34,275 nucleotides of DNA from a virus, in IMG/VR virus record IMGVR_UViG_3300017706_002741, positions 1 through 34,275 of that record. One strand, written 5' to 3'. Position numbers and translations under genes: made by a program. Position 1 is the stretch's first letter; each line of letters opens with the position of its first letter. The notes under the pieces are model-generated. The model was not told where the DNA came from and ran no database searches. It saw nothing but the letters and a program-made list of their open reading frames with translations. Positions 14,731 through 22,463 of the stretch are shown here, piece after piece.

Positions 14731-16641
14731 TTATCTCCTTTGCTTTAGCCATGTTTTAATTATTTTTGGATGATCTTTGTCAATGTAATACCAAGGAGTA
14801 GCACTATCTAAGTCAACTCTTTTGTGAAAAACCCATCCACCGAATTTATTATTAAGAGTATTTGCCATATCTACAATTTCTTTTTCACTTACTTTTGACC
14901 AGGGTTTATTAAAGAATTTATTATTTTCTGCTGTATCATCAACTTTTTTATTGTATAAGCTTGCATGAAATCTACTCCAGAAGTCTCTATAATTATAAAT
15001 TTTTCTCTTAATATCAAACCAAGAATAATGATATACAGAAGGCAACTCTTTAGTTGCTGCGTTAATAAAATTAACATATTTTTGTAAATTGTCTTCTCTA
15101 AAACTATTATTAATAAGGATTTCATTCCTAAAGCTATCATGATCCTTAGTATAAAAATTCATATTAGCTATAGGTTGATAAGTATCAATATGAACATAAT
15201 CACATCCATCTGATCCTAATGAAAATAAATTTCCATTTTCATCATATCTTCTTTGCTTATCTGGTATATCATGAACAATATGCGTATCGTTTCTAGATAG
15301 TCTCCACTTCCAAGGGTGTACATCTAGTCTTACTTTATCTTTGTTTCCCCAGTAGTCAATTACAGGTAAACAAACAATCTTTACAGACTTTGGTATTTGC
15401 CTTGCTAGTTTTTTAACTTTATCATAGTCAGTTTCATGAACAATTTCATCAACATCTGACTGCCAGCACCATTCACTTTTGCAAAGAGATCTAGCTACAG
15501 ACTTTTGCTGAAAATCAAATAAAGCAAACCTATAATGATCCCAGTCTCTTTTGACTTGATAAACTCTTAATTTAGGTTCATTTTGTGACCAGTCTTTAAG
15601 CTCTTTCCACGTTCCATCATCGGAACCTCCATCAACTACTACTACTTCATCACAAAACCCTAATAGCGAGCTAATTGATTCTCTCCAAGGATAATCATGC
15701 TCAATTACATTTTTAGTAGTTGTATATCCACTCAAAGATACATCTCTTTCTAAAAAATGTGTTATTTTACCCCAAAAAACACCAGGGCGACTGAGCAGAT
15801 AAGATTCAATTTCATCTATGTCACCAGCAAACCAGTTTTCATTTAAATGTTGAACATTTTTATTTAAAAGAAGTTCTAAACCTAAAAGTTTAGCTTCAAT
15901 AACAGTCCTAGGGCAAGTATCCTCGCCAAGTGGTTGAAATGACAAACCGTGAAACCCTGAAAGCTTCTTTAATAAATCATAATAGGATAAACCACCAAGT
16001 ATTTCTACAGTACTTTCTGGGAACGCAGACCTAACAGACTCACAGCTTTGCGACACACCTTTGATCCAACTATTTCCGTCAATAATCCCCCAGTGATTTT
16101 TTGACCAGCCATTTTCTTCTCTTGCTTTACGCAATCTTTCAATATACTCTAGATCTTCGACAGAGAATATCGAGCTTAAAACAGTCTGATTATTACCTTT
16201 TAAAAATGGAAATCGTTTATGATATACCTCTGATTGTTTTTGTGACATCCAGAAAATATGATTAGATCCGTGCAAAAAAGCAGAAATTATTTTTCCTAGT
16301 TGCTGTTCATGGCAGTCACAATTCTTACCAGTTTCTTTTTTATGTAAGTCAATTGACCGATATTGACAAAACTTATAGTCATATTCTACTATTGAATAAT
16401 GTAAATTTGCAACAATCAATGGTATTAGATTATGGTTCATGCCTCTATAATTAAAAAACACCCAAAATTTGTTAGTTCCATTATGAATTAATTCTTCTGT
16501 TAGCTCACTCGATTTAATCTTGCACGTCTTGTATGGGGCAACTTCAAATAAAGCTTCAGTTGTTCTTTCAGCTCCGCCACCATAGTCATCAAGAAACATG
16601 TCAGCTACAAAAACTACATCTGAGCTTTCAAATTTTTCCAT
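14731..16641 (-). CDS. Two-domain glycosyltransferase (GT-B half fused to GT2 half)
   Basis: A 636-residue fusion. The first roughly 300 residues are a GT-B-like domain: VADMFLDDYGGGAERTTEAL at the start, SHIFWMSQKQ-type helices, GIIDGNSWIKG, TVEILGGLSYYDLLKKL and the donor block DTCPRTVIEAKLLGLEL. From about residue 305 a GT2 domain follows: GYTTTKNVIEHDYPWRESI, EVVVVDGGSDDGTW, then WQSDVDEIVHETD, the DxD metal site. A C-terminal part rich in aromatic residues ends the protein. It is the first gene after the fibre, with GTAGGAG at the start, so the fibre or another virion protein may be its substrate; that is inference. Two domains suggest that it adds two successive sugars. Confidence 0.82.
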   Translation of the reverse strand: MEKFESSDVVFVADMFLDDYGGGAERTTEALFEVAPYKTCKIKSSELTEELIHNGTNKFWVFFNYRGMNHNLIPLIVANLHYSIVEYDYKFCQYRSIDLHKKETGKNCDCHEQQLGKIISAFLHGSNHIFWMSQKQSEVYHKRFPFLKGNNQTVLSSIFSVEDLEYIERLRKAREENGWSKNHWGIIDGNSWIKGVSQSCESVRSAFPESTVEILGGLSYYDLLKKLSGFHGLSFQPLGEDTCPRTVIEAKLLGLELLLNKNVQHLNENWFAGDIDEIESYLLSRPGVFWGKITHFLERDVSLSGYTTTKNVIEHDYPWRESISSLLGFCDEVVVVDGGSDDGTWKELKDWSQNEPKLRVYQVKRDWDHYRFALFDFQQKSVARSLCKSEWCWQSDVDEIVHETDYDKVKKLARQIPKSVKIVCLPVIDYWGNKDKVRLDVHPWKWRLSRNDTHIVHDIPDKQRRYDENGNLFSLGSDGCDYVHIDTYQPIANMNFYTKDHDSFRNEILINNSFREDNLQKYVNFINAATKELPSVYHYSWFDIKRKIYNYRDFWSRFHASLYNKKVDDTAENNKFFNKPWSKVSEKEIVDMANTLNNKFGGWVFHKRVDLDSATPWYYIDKDHPKIIKTWLKQRR

Positions 16642-16654
16642 ATAATCTCCTACA

Positions 16655-16681
16655 TTTAGGAAATTATACTCTATTTATGAC
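16655..16681 (-). promoter_or_regulatory. Possible promoter before the glycan island
   Basis: The 62-base spacer between the fibre stop and the first glycosyltransferase holds, on the minus strand, CATAAATA (16673-16680), one mismatch from the T4 late-promoter box TATAAATA. GAGTATAATTTCC, which contains a TATAAT box, lies a few bases further on. Either could start transcription of the sugar operon. In DNA this AT-rich such boxes are frequent by chance, so the call is weak. Confidence 0.25.
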
Positions 16682-16703
16682 AAGGATAAAATTTTGTTTT
16701 ATA

Positions 16704-19223
16704 TTAGCTATGTATATTGTACTCAACTACTAACGTTATATTAATATTTCCTGGTGCTGGATTTCTCTGTACTGACACTGCGATTGCCTGCCCCTCTGTA
16801 AAGCCATGACCTATGTCATCTTGAACTGTTGTGTTAGCTGAGTTTACTACTATTGCTTTTGTTGTAGAAGTTCCACCTGTTATAGCATCACTTCCTGCAC
16901 TACTATATACCTTTACATTTAATGCATTTGAATTTCCAGTGTCACTTCTCACCATAACTTTTTTCACAGTCCCTGCAAAAGGTGCCAAAATCTGGTGAAA
17001 ATTGGATTCGAAAGAAGCATCTCCATTCCCCGAAAATCCTAGATCTAAAAAGAATTCAGTAGTATCGAGGTGTCTGTCGCCAGTCGAATAAACTTGTCTT
17101 TGTTTGGAATATAAACTTCCTGAAATATATACGTCACCGCCAAATATTGACGTACCTCTTGTTGCTGTCCCTCTAGAGCCAATCGCACCAGAAACAAAGA
17201 AATTAACGTCAGACCCACCTGCAGGATCTGGCGAGGATGTTGAACCACCAGACAAAATAAGCACTTGCGTGGATGTGAAGTTCGAAGCTGCTAAGTGGGA
17301 AGATCCAGAAACGACAAGGTCGCCTGCTACTAAAGTCGCCCCTCTTGTTCCGGTTCCTCTACTACCTGCTGCCCCGCTTAGTAACAATTTTACATCTGCA
17401 CCAACCCCTGGTTCACTTCCAAAGTCTGTGCTTAAAAGTCTCCCTAACGCAACTGCATCTTCACTTGCATCAACAAATATTGCTGAATGGTTTGTATCTC
17501 CTTTTACAAAAAAGTCATTTGTTGATAAAAGACTGTTATTGATAACGACGTCACCTTGTTCGTACGCAACAATGCTGAATGTTCCTGCTCCATCTTTTAC
17601 ACCAAAATACCTTCCTGAGGCTGAATCATTATCACTATCGATTGTAAATATTACACTTCCTTGCGAACTTAATTCAAAATTGTTTTCAGCATCAATGCTT
17701 ATTCCGTCATTATGACTACTTTGCATTCTTATGTTGCCAGTAATAAATAGATCACTCTGCAAATGAGTTGCTCCACTTACAACCATGTCTCCTGCTACCA
17801 GTGTAACACCTCTTGTGGCAGAATCTTTTGTGCCTGTCGTACCACTTAGATATAATTTTACATCGGTGCCGTAACCAGGAACTTCAGATGCTAAAGGTGT
17901 TGAATCGAAACCTTGATTACCCAATATAACAGTATTATCATTGGCATCTACAAATATTGTACCGTAATAGTCGTCTGTGTTGACTCTAAAATCAATATCA
18001 TCTCTATTAAAATTAAAAACTGTTTGTGTTGTTGTAAAAATGTTATCAGTTGTGTCGTTAATGCTGTGGTAAATGTAACTATCAGACTTTAAAATTATTC
18101 CGTCATCAGCGTCTAAAGTTATTGTTGCATTGTTTCCATTGATAAACTGGTCATTCTGGCCAGGATTGTTAAATCTTAGACTGTTATTGGCTAGTAATGA
18201 TATATCGCCTGTTGTTTCTATACTACCTGTCACTGATAGGTCATTATTTAGATGCGTAGCTCCACTAATAACAGTGTCACCAATTATTAAGGTTACCCCT
18301 CTCGTAGCACCGTCTTTAGATCCGTCTATCCCGAAAATTGATGTTTTTACATCGGTTCCAACACCTGTTCGAACAAAAGGAGTTGTTACTGACTCACCAA
18401 TTGCAACAGCATTTTCTCCTGCATCTACGTGTAGCAGAGAGTAGCCTGTAGATCCTCTAACAAAAAAGTCTCCATCTGCTTGCCTAGCAAGATTAAAAAT
18501 ATTTTGACCATGCTCATAAGACACAAAATTAGAACCAGCAATACCCTCAGTGGAAAAAAACCCGTTTGAATTATCATCGTCACTATCAACTAGTACTTTA
18601 ACATTTCCATTGGCAGAAATTTTAAAATCATTTTCTGCTCCAATATTGATACCGTTTTCATCGTCACTTTTAATATAAATGTTTCCTGTTAGGAATAAAT
18701 TATTTTTTAAATGGGTATTACCGCTAACAACTAAGTCACCTGCATTTAACGTCGCGCCTCTTGTACCAGTGTTGGTTGAACCGACTGTACCACTCAACAA
18801 AACCTTAACATCTGTCCCAATGTCTGGTCTACCAACAATTGTATTTGCAGTTGAACCTAGCGCAGCAACATTATTATTTAAATCTGCCAAAACTAAGCCT
18901 AAGTCTGTAGATCCTTTAACAGCAATTAACCCAGGAGAGTTTTGGGCATTATTAAAGATTGCTCGGCCGTCTTCATAAAATACGTGCTGGATGTTTCCTG
19001 CATTATCAGTTATCATAAACTGTGCGCCAGAAGTATCGTTGTCGCTATCTAATTTAAACTGTATTGAATTTTGAGCTGACACAACAAGGTTAGTTTCAGA
19101 TTCCCAATTGATTTCGTCACCTGTTCCATTTGTCATGTAGATGCCACCTGTCAATATTAAGTTACCATTACTCTCAATCGACCCTGTTGATACTAAGCCA
19201 GCTATTCTAAATTTTGATGACAT
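16704..19223 (-). CDS. Modular tail-fibre / virion structural protein with internal repeats
   Basis: An 839-residue, Gly/Ser/Asp/Thr-rich beta protein. It is built from repeated modules. A TRG-GD-VSG unit (GTDVK...TRG.TL..GD.VVSG) occurs at about residues 136-168, 289-321, 452-484, 608-640 and, degenerate, 670-702. Between the first four lie a DSDNDTSG-type turn, a YEHGQNIFN-type strand and a VRGSTGYSLLHVDA-type strand. After residue 735 the sequence changes to a repeat-free domain ending VVEYNIHS, probably the tip or a beta-sandwich receptor domain. Similar repeat fibres occur in marine T4-like phages. The protein probably forms a trimeric fibre. It starts after TAAGGAG, ten bases from the lectin-like gene, and is followed by the sugar genes. 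Confidence 0.82.
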   Translation of the reverse strand: MSSKFRIAGLVSTGSIESNGNLILTGGIYMTNGTGDEINWESETNLVVSAQNSIQFKLDSDNDTSGAQFMITDNAGNIQHVFYEDGRAIFNNAQNSPGLIAVKGSTDLGLVLADLNNNVAALGSTANTIVGRPDIGTDVKVLLSGTVGSTNTGTRGATLNAGDLVVSGNTHLKNNLFLTGNIYIKSDDENGINIGAENDFKISANGNVKVLVDSDDDNSNGFFSTEGIAGSNFVSYEHGQNIFNLARQADGDFFVRGSTGYSLLHVDAGENAVAIGESVTTPFVRTGVGTDVKTSIFGIDGSKDGATRGVTLIIGDTVISGATHLNNDLSVTGSIETTGDISLLANNSLRFNNPGQNDQFINGNNATITLDADDGIILKSDSYIYHSINDTTDNIFTTTQTVFNFNRDDIDFRVNTDDYYGTIFVDANDNTVILGNQGFDSTPLASEVPGYGTDVKLYLSGTTGTKDSATRGVTLVAGDMVVSGATHLQSDLFITGNIRMQSSHNDGISIDAENNFELSSQGSVIFTIDSDNDSASGRYFGVKDGAGTFSIVAYEQGDVVINNSLLSTNDFFVKGDTNHSAIFVDASEDAVALGRLLSTDFGSEPGVGADVKLLLSGAAGSRGTGTRGATLVAGDLVVSGSSHLAASNFTSTQVLILSGGSTSSPDPAGGSDVNFFVSGAIGSRGTATRGTSIFGGDVYISGSLYSKQRQVYSTGDRHLDTTEFFLDLGFSGNGDASFESNFHQILAPFAGTVKKVMVRSDTGNSNALNVKVYSSAGSDAITGGTSTTKAIVVNSANTTVQDDIGHGFTEGQAIAVSVQRNPAPGNINITLVVEYNIHS
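17118..18818 (-). repeat. Five protein-level repeats inside the fibre gene
   Basis: Units of about 33 codons lie at 18720-18818, 18261-18359, 17772-17870, 17304-17402 and 17118-17216 on the minus strand. Starts are spaced 153, 163, 156 and 62 codons apart. Shared positions are G-T/A-DVK, LSG, GS, TRG, TL, GD and VSG. The copies have drifted at the DNA level, so they are old duplications kept by protein function; the last is shortened and variant (GGSDVNFFVSG). Confidence 0.8.
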
Positions 19224-19233
19224 TTATTACTCC

Positions 19234-19554
19234 TTAACTAGATGCTTGAATAGCGTGATAGTGTACTTCACCAGTAAAAGCTGCAGAAAATCCTATGACA
19301 ACCTGTGTTAAGCTCACTGATATGATGTAAGCGTTAACATTTGCAAGATTATTTGCAGCACTATCAAAAGCATTTGCTGTTACAAATGGTGCTGATGAAA
19401 ATTGAGTTGTAAAACTAATTGTAACTTGATCTGCTGATGAAACTGATTTTTTTGATGATTCAAATATCACGTTACCCTCCGTATTTGGTTTAACTCGTAT
19501 AAACGGATAAACTTTTCTATATCTGTTATTGTCATCTTTGCTTCTAATTGCCAT
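19234..19554 (-). CDS. Fibre-associated protein with H-type-lectin-like fold
   Basis: A 106-residue protein beginning MAIRSKDDNNRYRKVYPFIRVKPNTEG. The second half reads VTISFTTQFSSAPFVTANAF, then VNAYIISVSLTQVVIGFSAAF and VHYHAIQAS. This pattern (strand, F-x-x-x-F-x-x-x-P-x-V, strands, and a terminal aromatic-His strand) resembles H-type lectin domains found in phage tail and collar proteins. It lies directly upstream of the fibre gene and starts in a TAATG overlap with PhoH. A role as fibre-attached sugar-binding or connector protein is likely but not proven. Confidence 0.6.
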   Translation of the reverse strand: MAIRSKDDNNRYRKVYPFIRVKPNTEGNVIFESSKKSVSSADQVTISFTTQFSSAPFVTANAFDSAANNLANVNAYIISVSLTQVVIGFSAAFTGEVHYHAIQASS

Positions 19555-20942
19555 TACAGAATCCTTGCTGCTACAGCAGATAAGTATGACCTTTCTCCTC
19601 TTTTTAATGATATATGTGCTGCGCAGTTTTCATTTTTAAACTTTTCGCAAACAACAGTCAAACCGTTGGACAAAGCATCAATGTAAGGTGTATCAATTTG
19701 ATCAGTGTCTCCCATTAAAATTATTTTTGAGTTTGCACCCATTCTTGTCACAACAGTTTTAAGTTCATGAATTGTTGCATTTTGAGCTTCGTCCATAATA
19801 AGGATTGTGTCATTAAATGTTCTACCTCTAATAAAAGATAACGGTGCAACTTCAAACACTCCTTTTTCTTTGAGTGTTTGGTAATACGACAAATGATTGT
19901 CTTTGAGTCCTACTCTAAAATTATCCATTATCGGTGCAAGCCAAGGCTCCATTTTTTCGTTAGCATCTCCTGGCAAGAAGCCTATTTCTTTTCCCACAGG
20001 AGTGATATTCCTGGTGAACACCATTCTTTCATAATAGCCAGCTTCAATTAAAGAATACGCTGCCATTAATGTTAAAAAAGTTTTACCGCTACCTGCCAAT
20101 CCTGAAATTGAGACGAGAGGTAAAGATGGATCTAAAAGAGCGTCTAGAGCATAAAGCTGCTCTCTATTCCTAGCTTTTATCCCTAAGGATACAAATTCTT
20201 CTAGCAGCTTTTCACTTTGTTTTATTTTTGCAACTTCTCCGTCATCATATCTACCTAAAAAAGAAGAGCTTCCAGATTTAATGCAGAAATATTCGTTACT
20301 ATAAGGTTTTCTATTTAATTTCTCCTCAAAAATCTCTAACACAGAGTCCTTTATGTCTTCTTTGATGTTTTCACATATTTTATTGTCGCCATTTGATTTT
20401 AGATTACTAAAACCTGCATATATGTGATTTATATAGTGTGGGTCATCAACTTCTAAATTAACGTGTCCTTTATAAAGGCCTTCTTCTTGTAAGACAACCT
20501 TATCCTTATAGTAATCTTCAGATTTAACACCTAAGGCATCACACTTAACTCTGAAGTTAATGTCTTTCGTGATTAATATAATTTTATGGCTTTCGCTATA
20601 AAGTTCTTTCTGATGCAATGCTAAAGCTATTATTTTATTGTCTGCATAATCAGGATCTAGCCCATCTGGAACTTTATCAAAACCGTCTAAAGCAACTTTT
20701 ATAATCTGGCCATTCTCAATCTCAATACCTTCGTGCAAGTTACCTTTCTTTCTTAGATCATCTAGATATCTATTGATATATCTCGCGTTTTCGCCTACTA
20801 GACCTTTTTTATCTTTAAATCTGTCTAGTTCGTCTAATACAACAAGCGGTATTAATAATATATTTTCATCGAAAGAGTGAATTGACGCTTTGTCATACAA
20901 TAGCACGCTAGTGTCAATAATAAAAATTTTTTTATTTTCCAT
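19554..20942 (-). CDS. phoH: PhoH-family ATPase with N-terminal PIN domain
   Basis: A 462-residue protein of the PhoH2 (PIN-PhoH) type. Residues 1-150 are a PIN ribonuclease-like domain with acidic residues in IIDTSVLL (Asp10), LDELDRF (37-40), DYADNKI (98-102) and TKDINF (127). The C-terminal ATPase has Walker A GLAGSGKTF at 281-289, Walker B ILIMDEAQN at 380-388 and GDTDQID near 411. PIN-PhoH proteins couple RNA unwinding to cleavage. PhoH genes are frequent in marine phages, where phosphate stress is often invoked but the job is unsettled. The start overlaps an AGGTG box region; a divergent promoter region lies upstream. Confidence 0.93.
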   Translation of the reverse strand: MENKKIFIIDTSVLLYDKASIHSFDENILLIPLVVLDELDRFKDKKGLVGENARYINRYLDDLRKKGNLHEGIEIENGQIIKVALDGFDKVPDGLDPDYADNKIIALALHQKELYSESHKIILITKDINFRVKCDALGVKSEDYYKDKVVLQEEGLYKGHVNLEVDDPHYINHIYAGFSNLKSNGDNKICENIKEDIKDSVLEIFEEKLNRKPYSNEYFCIKSGSSSFLGRYDDGEVAKIKQSEKLLEEFVSLGIKARNREQLYALDALLDPSLPLVSISGLAGSGKTFLTLMAAYSLIEAGYYERMVFTRNITPVGKEIGFLPGDANEKMEPWLAPIMDNFRVGLKDNHLSYYQTLKEKGVFEVAPLSFIRGRTFNDTILIMDEAQNATIHELKTVVTRMGANSKIILMGDTDQIDTPYIDALSNGLTVVCEKFKNENCAAHISLKRGERSYLSAVAARIL

Positions 20943-21001
20943 TCATCACCTATGTTAAAATGAGTTTTTCCCATTACTATAATAACTATCTAACGTAGGT
21001 A
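20943..21001. promoter_or_regulatory. Divergent spacer with a probable plus-strand promoter
   Basis: This 59-base gap separates phoH (minus) from the small HTH gene (plus). On the plus strand TTAAAA (20955-20960) and TATAAT (20978-20983) are 17 bases apart, an acceptable sigma-70 arrangement pointing to the HTH gene, with a leader of about 20 bases. On the minus strand no clear box was found. Prediction is by eye only. Confidence 0.4.
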
Positions 21002-21250
21002 ATGTTTATTATGAAATGTTTTGAATACAATAAAAAATGCAAAAAGTTATGTCAAAAAAAGGATTGCAGATACTGGATCAGCATAAAGCAGTCACAAAAT
21101 TGCTGCATCAATGCTGTTAAAAATGATAGCGAAAGTAAATTTACTTTGCAAGACATTGGTGATATTTTTAATGTCACAAGAATGAGGATATGTCAAATTG
21201 AAAAGAAAGCAATTAAAAAAGTAAAAGAAAAGATGGTTAAAATAAAATAG
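21002..21250 (+). CDS. Small Cys-rich protein with sigma-region-4-like HTH
   Basis: An 82-residue protein (79 if the second ATG at 21011 is used, which is better placed behind the TAGGT box). The N-terminal half has six cysteines (6, 13, 17, 22, 34, 35) in CxxxC and CxxxxC spacing, suggesting a zinc-bound knot. Residues 48-73 (TLQDIGDIFNVTRMRICQIE) are a sigma-70 region-4-like helix-turn-helix, the part that reads the -35 box. There is no region 2, so it cannot be a complete sigma factor; it could be a transcription co-factor or a -35-binding regulator. Similar short proteins occur in marine phages. It is the only plus-strand gene before 28288 and has its own promoter and terminator. Confidence 0.8.
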   Translation: MFIMKCFEYNKKCKKLCQKKDCRYWISIKQSQNCCINAVKNDSESKFTLQDIGDIFNVTRMRICQIEKKAIKKVKEKMVKIK

Positions 21251-21269
21251 GCAGTAGTAAACTACTGCC
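21250..21269 (-). terminator. Rho-independent terminator between convergent genes
   Basis: A perfect 9-base inverted repeat, GGCAGTAGT/ACTACTGCC around AA, starts with the last base of the HTH stop codon. Read on the minus strand the hairpin is followed by TATTTTATTTT, a good T-rich tail, so it should stop the operon ending at 21292. On the plus strand the tail is poor (CTTAAAACC), so it is at best a weak stop for the HTH gene. Confidence 0.85.
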
Positions 21270-21291
21270 CTTAAAACCTATCTAATCTTGG

Positions 21292-21492
21292 TCACTTTAC
21301 TTTTGATGCATCAATCGATGCTTTTACAATCGTGGCAGCAAGCTTTTTGGCTTCTCTTAGACCTTTTCTTGCTCTAATGCCTGCAGAGTTATTTCCTCCA
21401 GCATGTTTGACAATATCAGTCTGAAGTGATTCTACCAAAACTTTTAACTCTTCATATTGTGAAAGTAAGTTCTCGTTTAATGATGTTGACAT
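21292..21492 (-). CDS. Small histone-H1-like (Hc1-type) DNA-binding protein
   Basis: A 66-residue protein. The segment HAGGNNSAGIRARKGLREAKKLA follows the pattern (K-G-N-K-A-A-G-T-R-x-R-K-x-L-x-x-x-K-x-L-A) of the short H1/Hc1-like proteins of Bacteroidetes and some phages. It is preceded by a helix with LKVLVESLQTD. It would bind DNA through its Lys/Arg-rich helix, perhaps in genome compaction. A strong ribosome site (AAGGAGG) suggests high expression, and it is the last gene before the terminator. Length and pattern fit; the function is inferred. Confidence 0.55.
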   Translation of the reverse strand: MSTSLNENLLSQYEELKVLVESLQTDIVKHAGGNNSAGIRARKGLREAKKLAATIVKASIDASKVK

Positions 21493-21504
21493 ATTTCCTC
21501 CTTT

Positions 21505-21753
21505 TCAAATTATAAGCTTAGGCTTATTTTTATTATCACTTGTTTCTTCTTCTTTGTTAATGGTTTCTCTATATTTTTTTAATATGTTTGCAATTTCTTT
21601 CATTGCATCATTATTGTTTAAATTTAAAGTTATCTCATAAATAATATCTAATTTTTGATTTTCTGTCACGCCAAAGTCTATAATTTGTTTGGCAATTTGT
21701 CTAGACTCTGCCCTTTCTTTTGCAATTTTTTCTAATTTAACAGAATAACTCAT
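21505..21753 (-). CDS. Conserved small phage protein, unknown function
   Basis: An 82-residue, mostly helical protein: a basic first helix (KLEKIAKERAESRQIAKQII), FGVTENQKLDIIYEITLNL, then an acidic and basic C-terminal tail. It resembles small proteins I associate with T4-like cyanophages and other marine myophages, where R-x-I-V-x-x-I-L-x-F-G-V-x-x-x-Q is a recurrent pattern. No enzymatic motif is visible. TAGGAGTTAGA precedes the ATG, and it begins one base after the upstream stop. Confidence 0.65.
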   Translation of the reverse strand: MSYSVKLEKIAKERAESRQIAKQIIDFGVTENQKLDIIYEITLNLNNNDAMKEIANILKKYRETINKEEETSDNKNKPKLII

Positions 21754-21754
21754 T

Positions 21755-22240
21755 CTAACTCCTAAAAATGCTTTGGTTTATTACTTCTGTTGTAATACTA
21801 AAATTTTCCTTACCATTAATATTTAAAATTTTTAAATGGTGAGACTCATCAATTATTTCTCTTTTTAAAGTAATAAAAGTTGGGTAAAATAAATTCGTAA
21901 GTACATCTTCTACCTCTTCGTAAATTACTACTTCTGAATTATAGCTTTCTAGAATTTTTAATATTTTTTCAGGTAAAGATAATGATATATCTTCTTTTGT
22001 TCTGACACTTTGAATATCTTCTTTGCCCACTTTAATATCTGATTTACAGACTTCGTAAACTAAGTGTGTTGCACCGCAATTATTGCAATTTGCATACTTT
22101 GGTAAAACTCTGTCGTTATCATCGAATCTGGTATAAACTAAAAATTTGTGATAAATTATTGGTGTTTTCTTCTTATACAAGGGTAGTACACAGTGGCATT
22201 CAATCAAGTGTTTAATACCTCTTTTTCTACCGTCTGTCAT
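21755..22240 (-). CDS. Conserved phage protein with putative zinc-binding motif
   Basis: A 161-residue protein. The N-terminal part reads GIKHLIECHCVLPLYKKK, then YHKFLVYTRFDDNDRVLPKY, then ANCNNCGATHLVYEVC. The HxC and CxxC pairs with a following His and Cys could hold zinc. The C-terminal half is helix and strand (ISLSLPEKILKILESY, FITLKREIIDESHH). This family is, as I recall it, common in T4-like marine phages and has no assigned function. The ribosome site is weak; translation probably follows from the gene upstream. Confidence 0.7.
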   Translation of the reverse strand: MTDGRKRGIKHLIECHCVLPLYKKKTPIIYHKFLVYTRFDDNDRVLPKYANCNNCGATHLVYEVCKSDIKVGKEDIQSVRTKEDISLSLPEKILKILESYNSEVVIYEEVEDVLTNLFYPTFITLKREIIDESHHLKILNINGKENFSITTEVINQSIFRS

Positions 22241-22244
22241 AGTG

Positions 22245-22454
22245 TCATTGGTCAGCTAATTTAATTAGTGAATTAGATCCTATACTAAAAGACTTGTCGA
22301 TACTTGAATTTACAACGAAGACTATTTTTCTGACATCTTCATCACTAAGCTCTATAATTTTATTATTCCTAGCTGTTGATATGTCGTTTACTAATTGCGT
22401 TTTAATAAAGCTAATAAGAGAACTAACTTCAATCATTAAATTATTTTTTGCCAT
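22245..22454 (-). CDS. Small conserved helical protein, unknown function
   Basis: A 69-residue protein with helices MIEVSSLISFIKTQLVND and DEDVRKIVFVVNSSIDKSF. I do not recognise a family with certainty. TAAGGAG in front of the ATG, and gaps of only four and nine bases to its neighbours, mark it as a real gene of the operon. It is rich in Ile, Leu and Ser and has no Cys, signal peptide or membrane segment. Confidence 0.6.
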   Translation of the reverse strand: MAKNNLMIEVSSLISFIKTQLVNDISTARNNKIIELSDEDVRKIVFVVNSSIDKSFSIGSNSLIKLADQ

Positions 22455-22463
22455 TTTTACTCC

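Noticed and set aside
17104-17715. A 203-codon open frame on the plus strand opposite the fibre gene
   Set aside because: It mirrors the fibre repeats, is rich in Pro, Ser and Thr as expected for the reverse of Gly/Asp-rich codons, and has no ribosome site. Similar shadows at 18130-18444 and 18679-18978 repeat with the modules.
17118-18818. Regular repeats considered as a CRISPR array
   Set aside because: Units are long, diverged in DNA and in frame with a single protein, with no short identical repeats and unique spacers.
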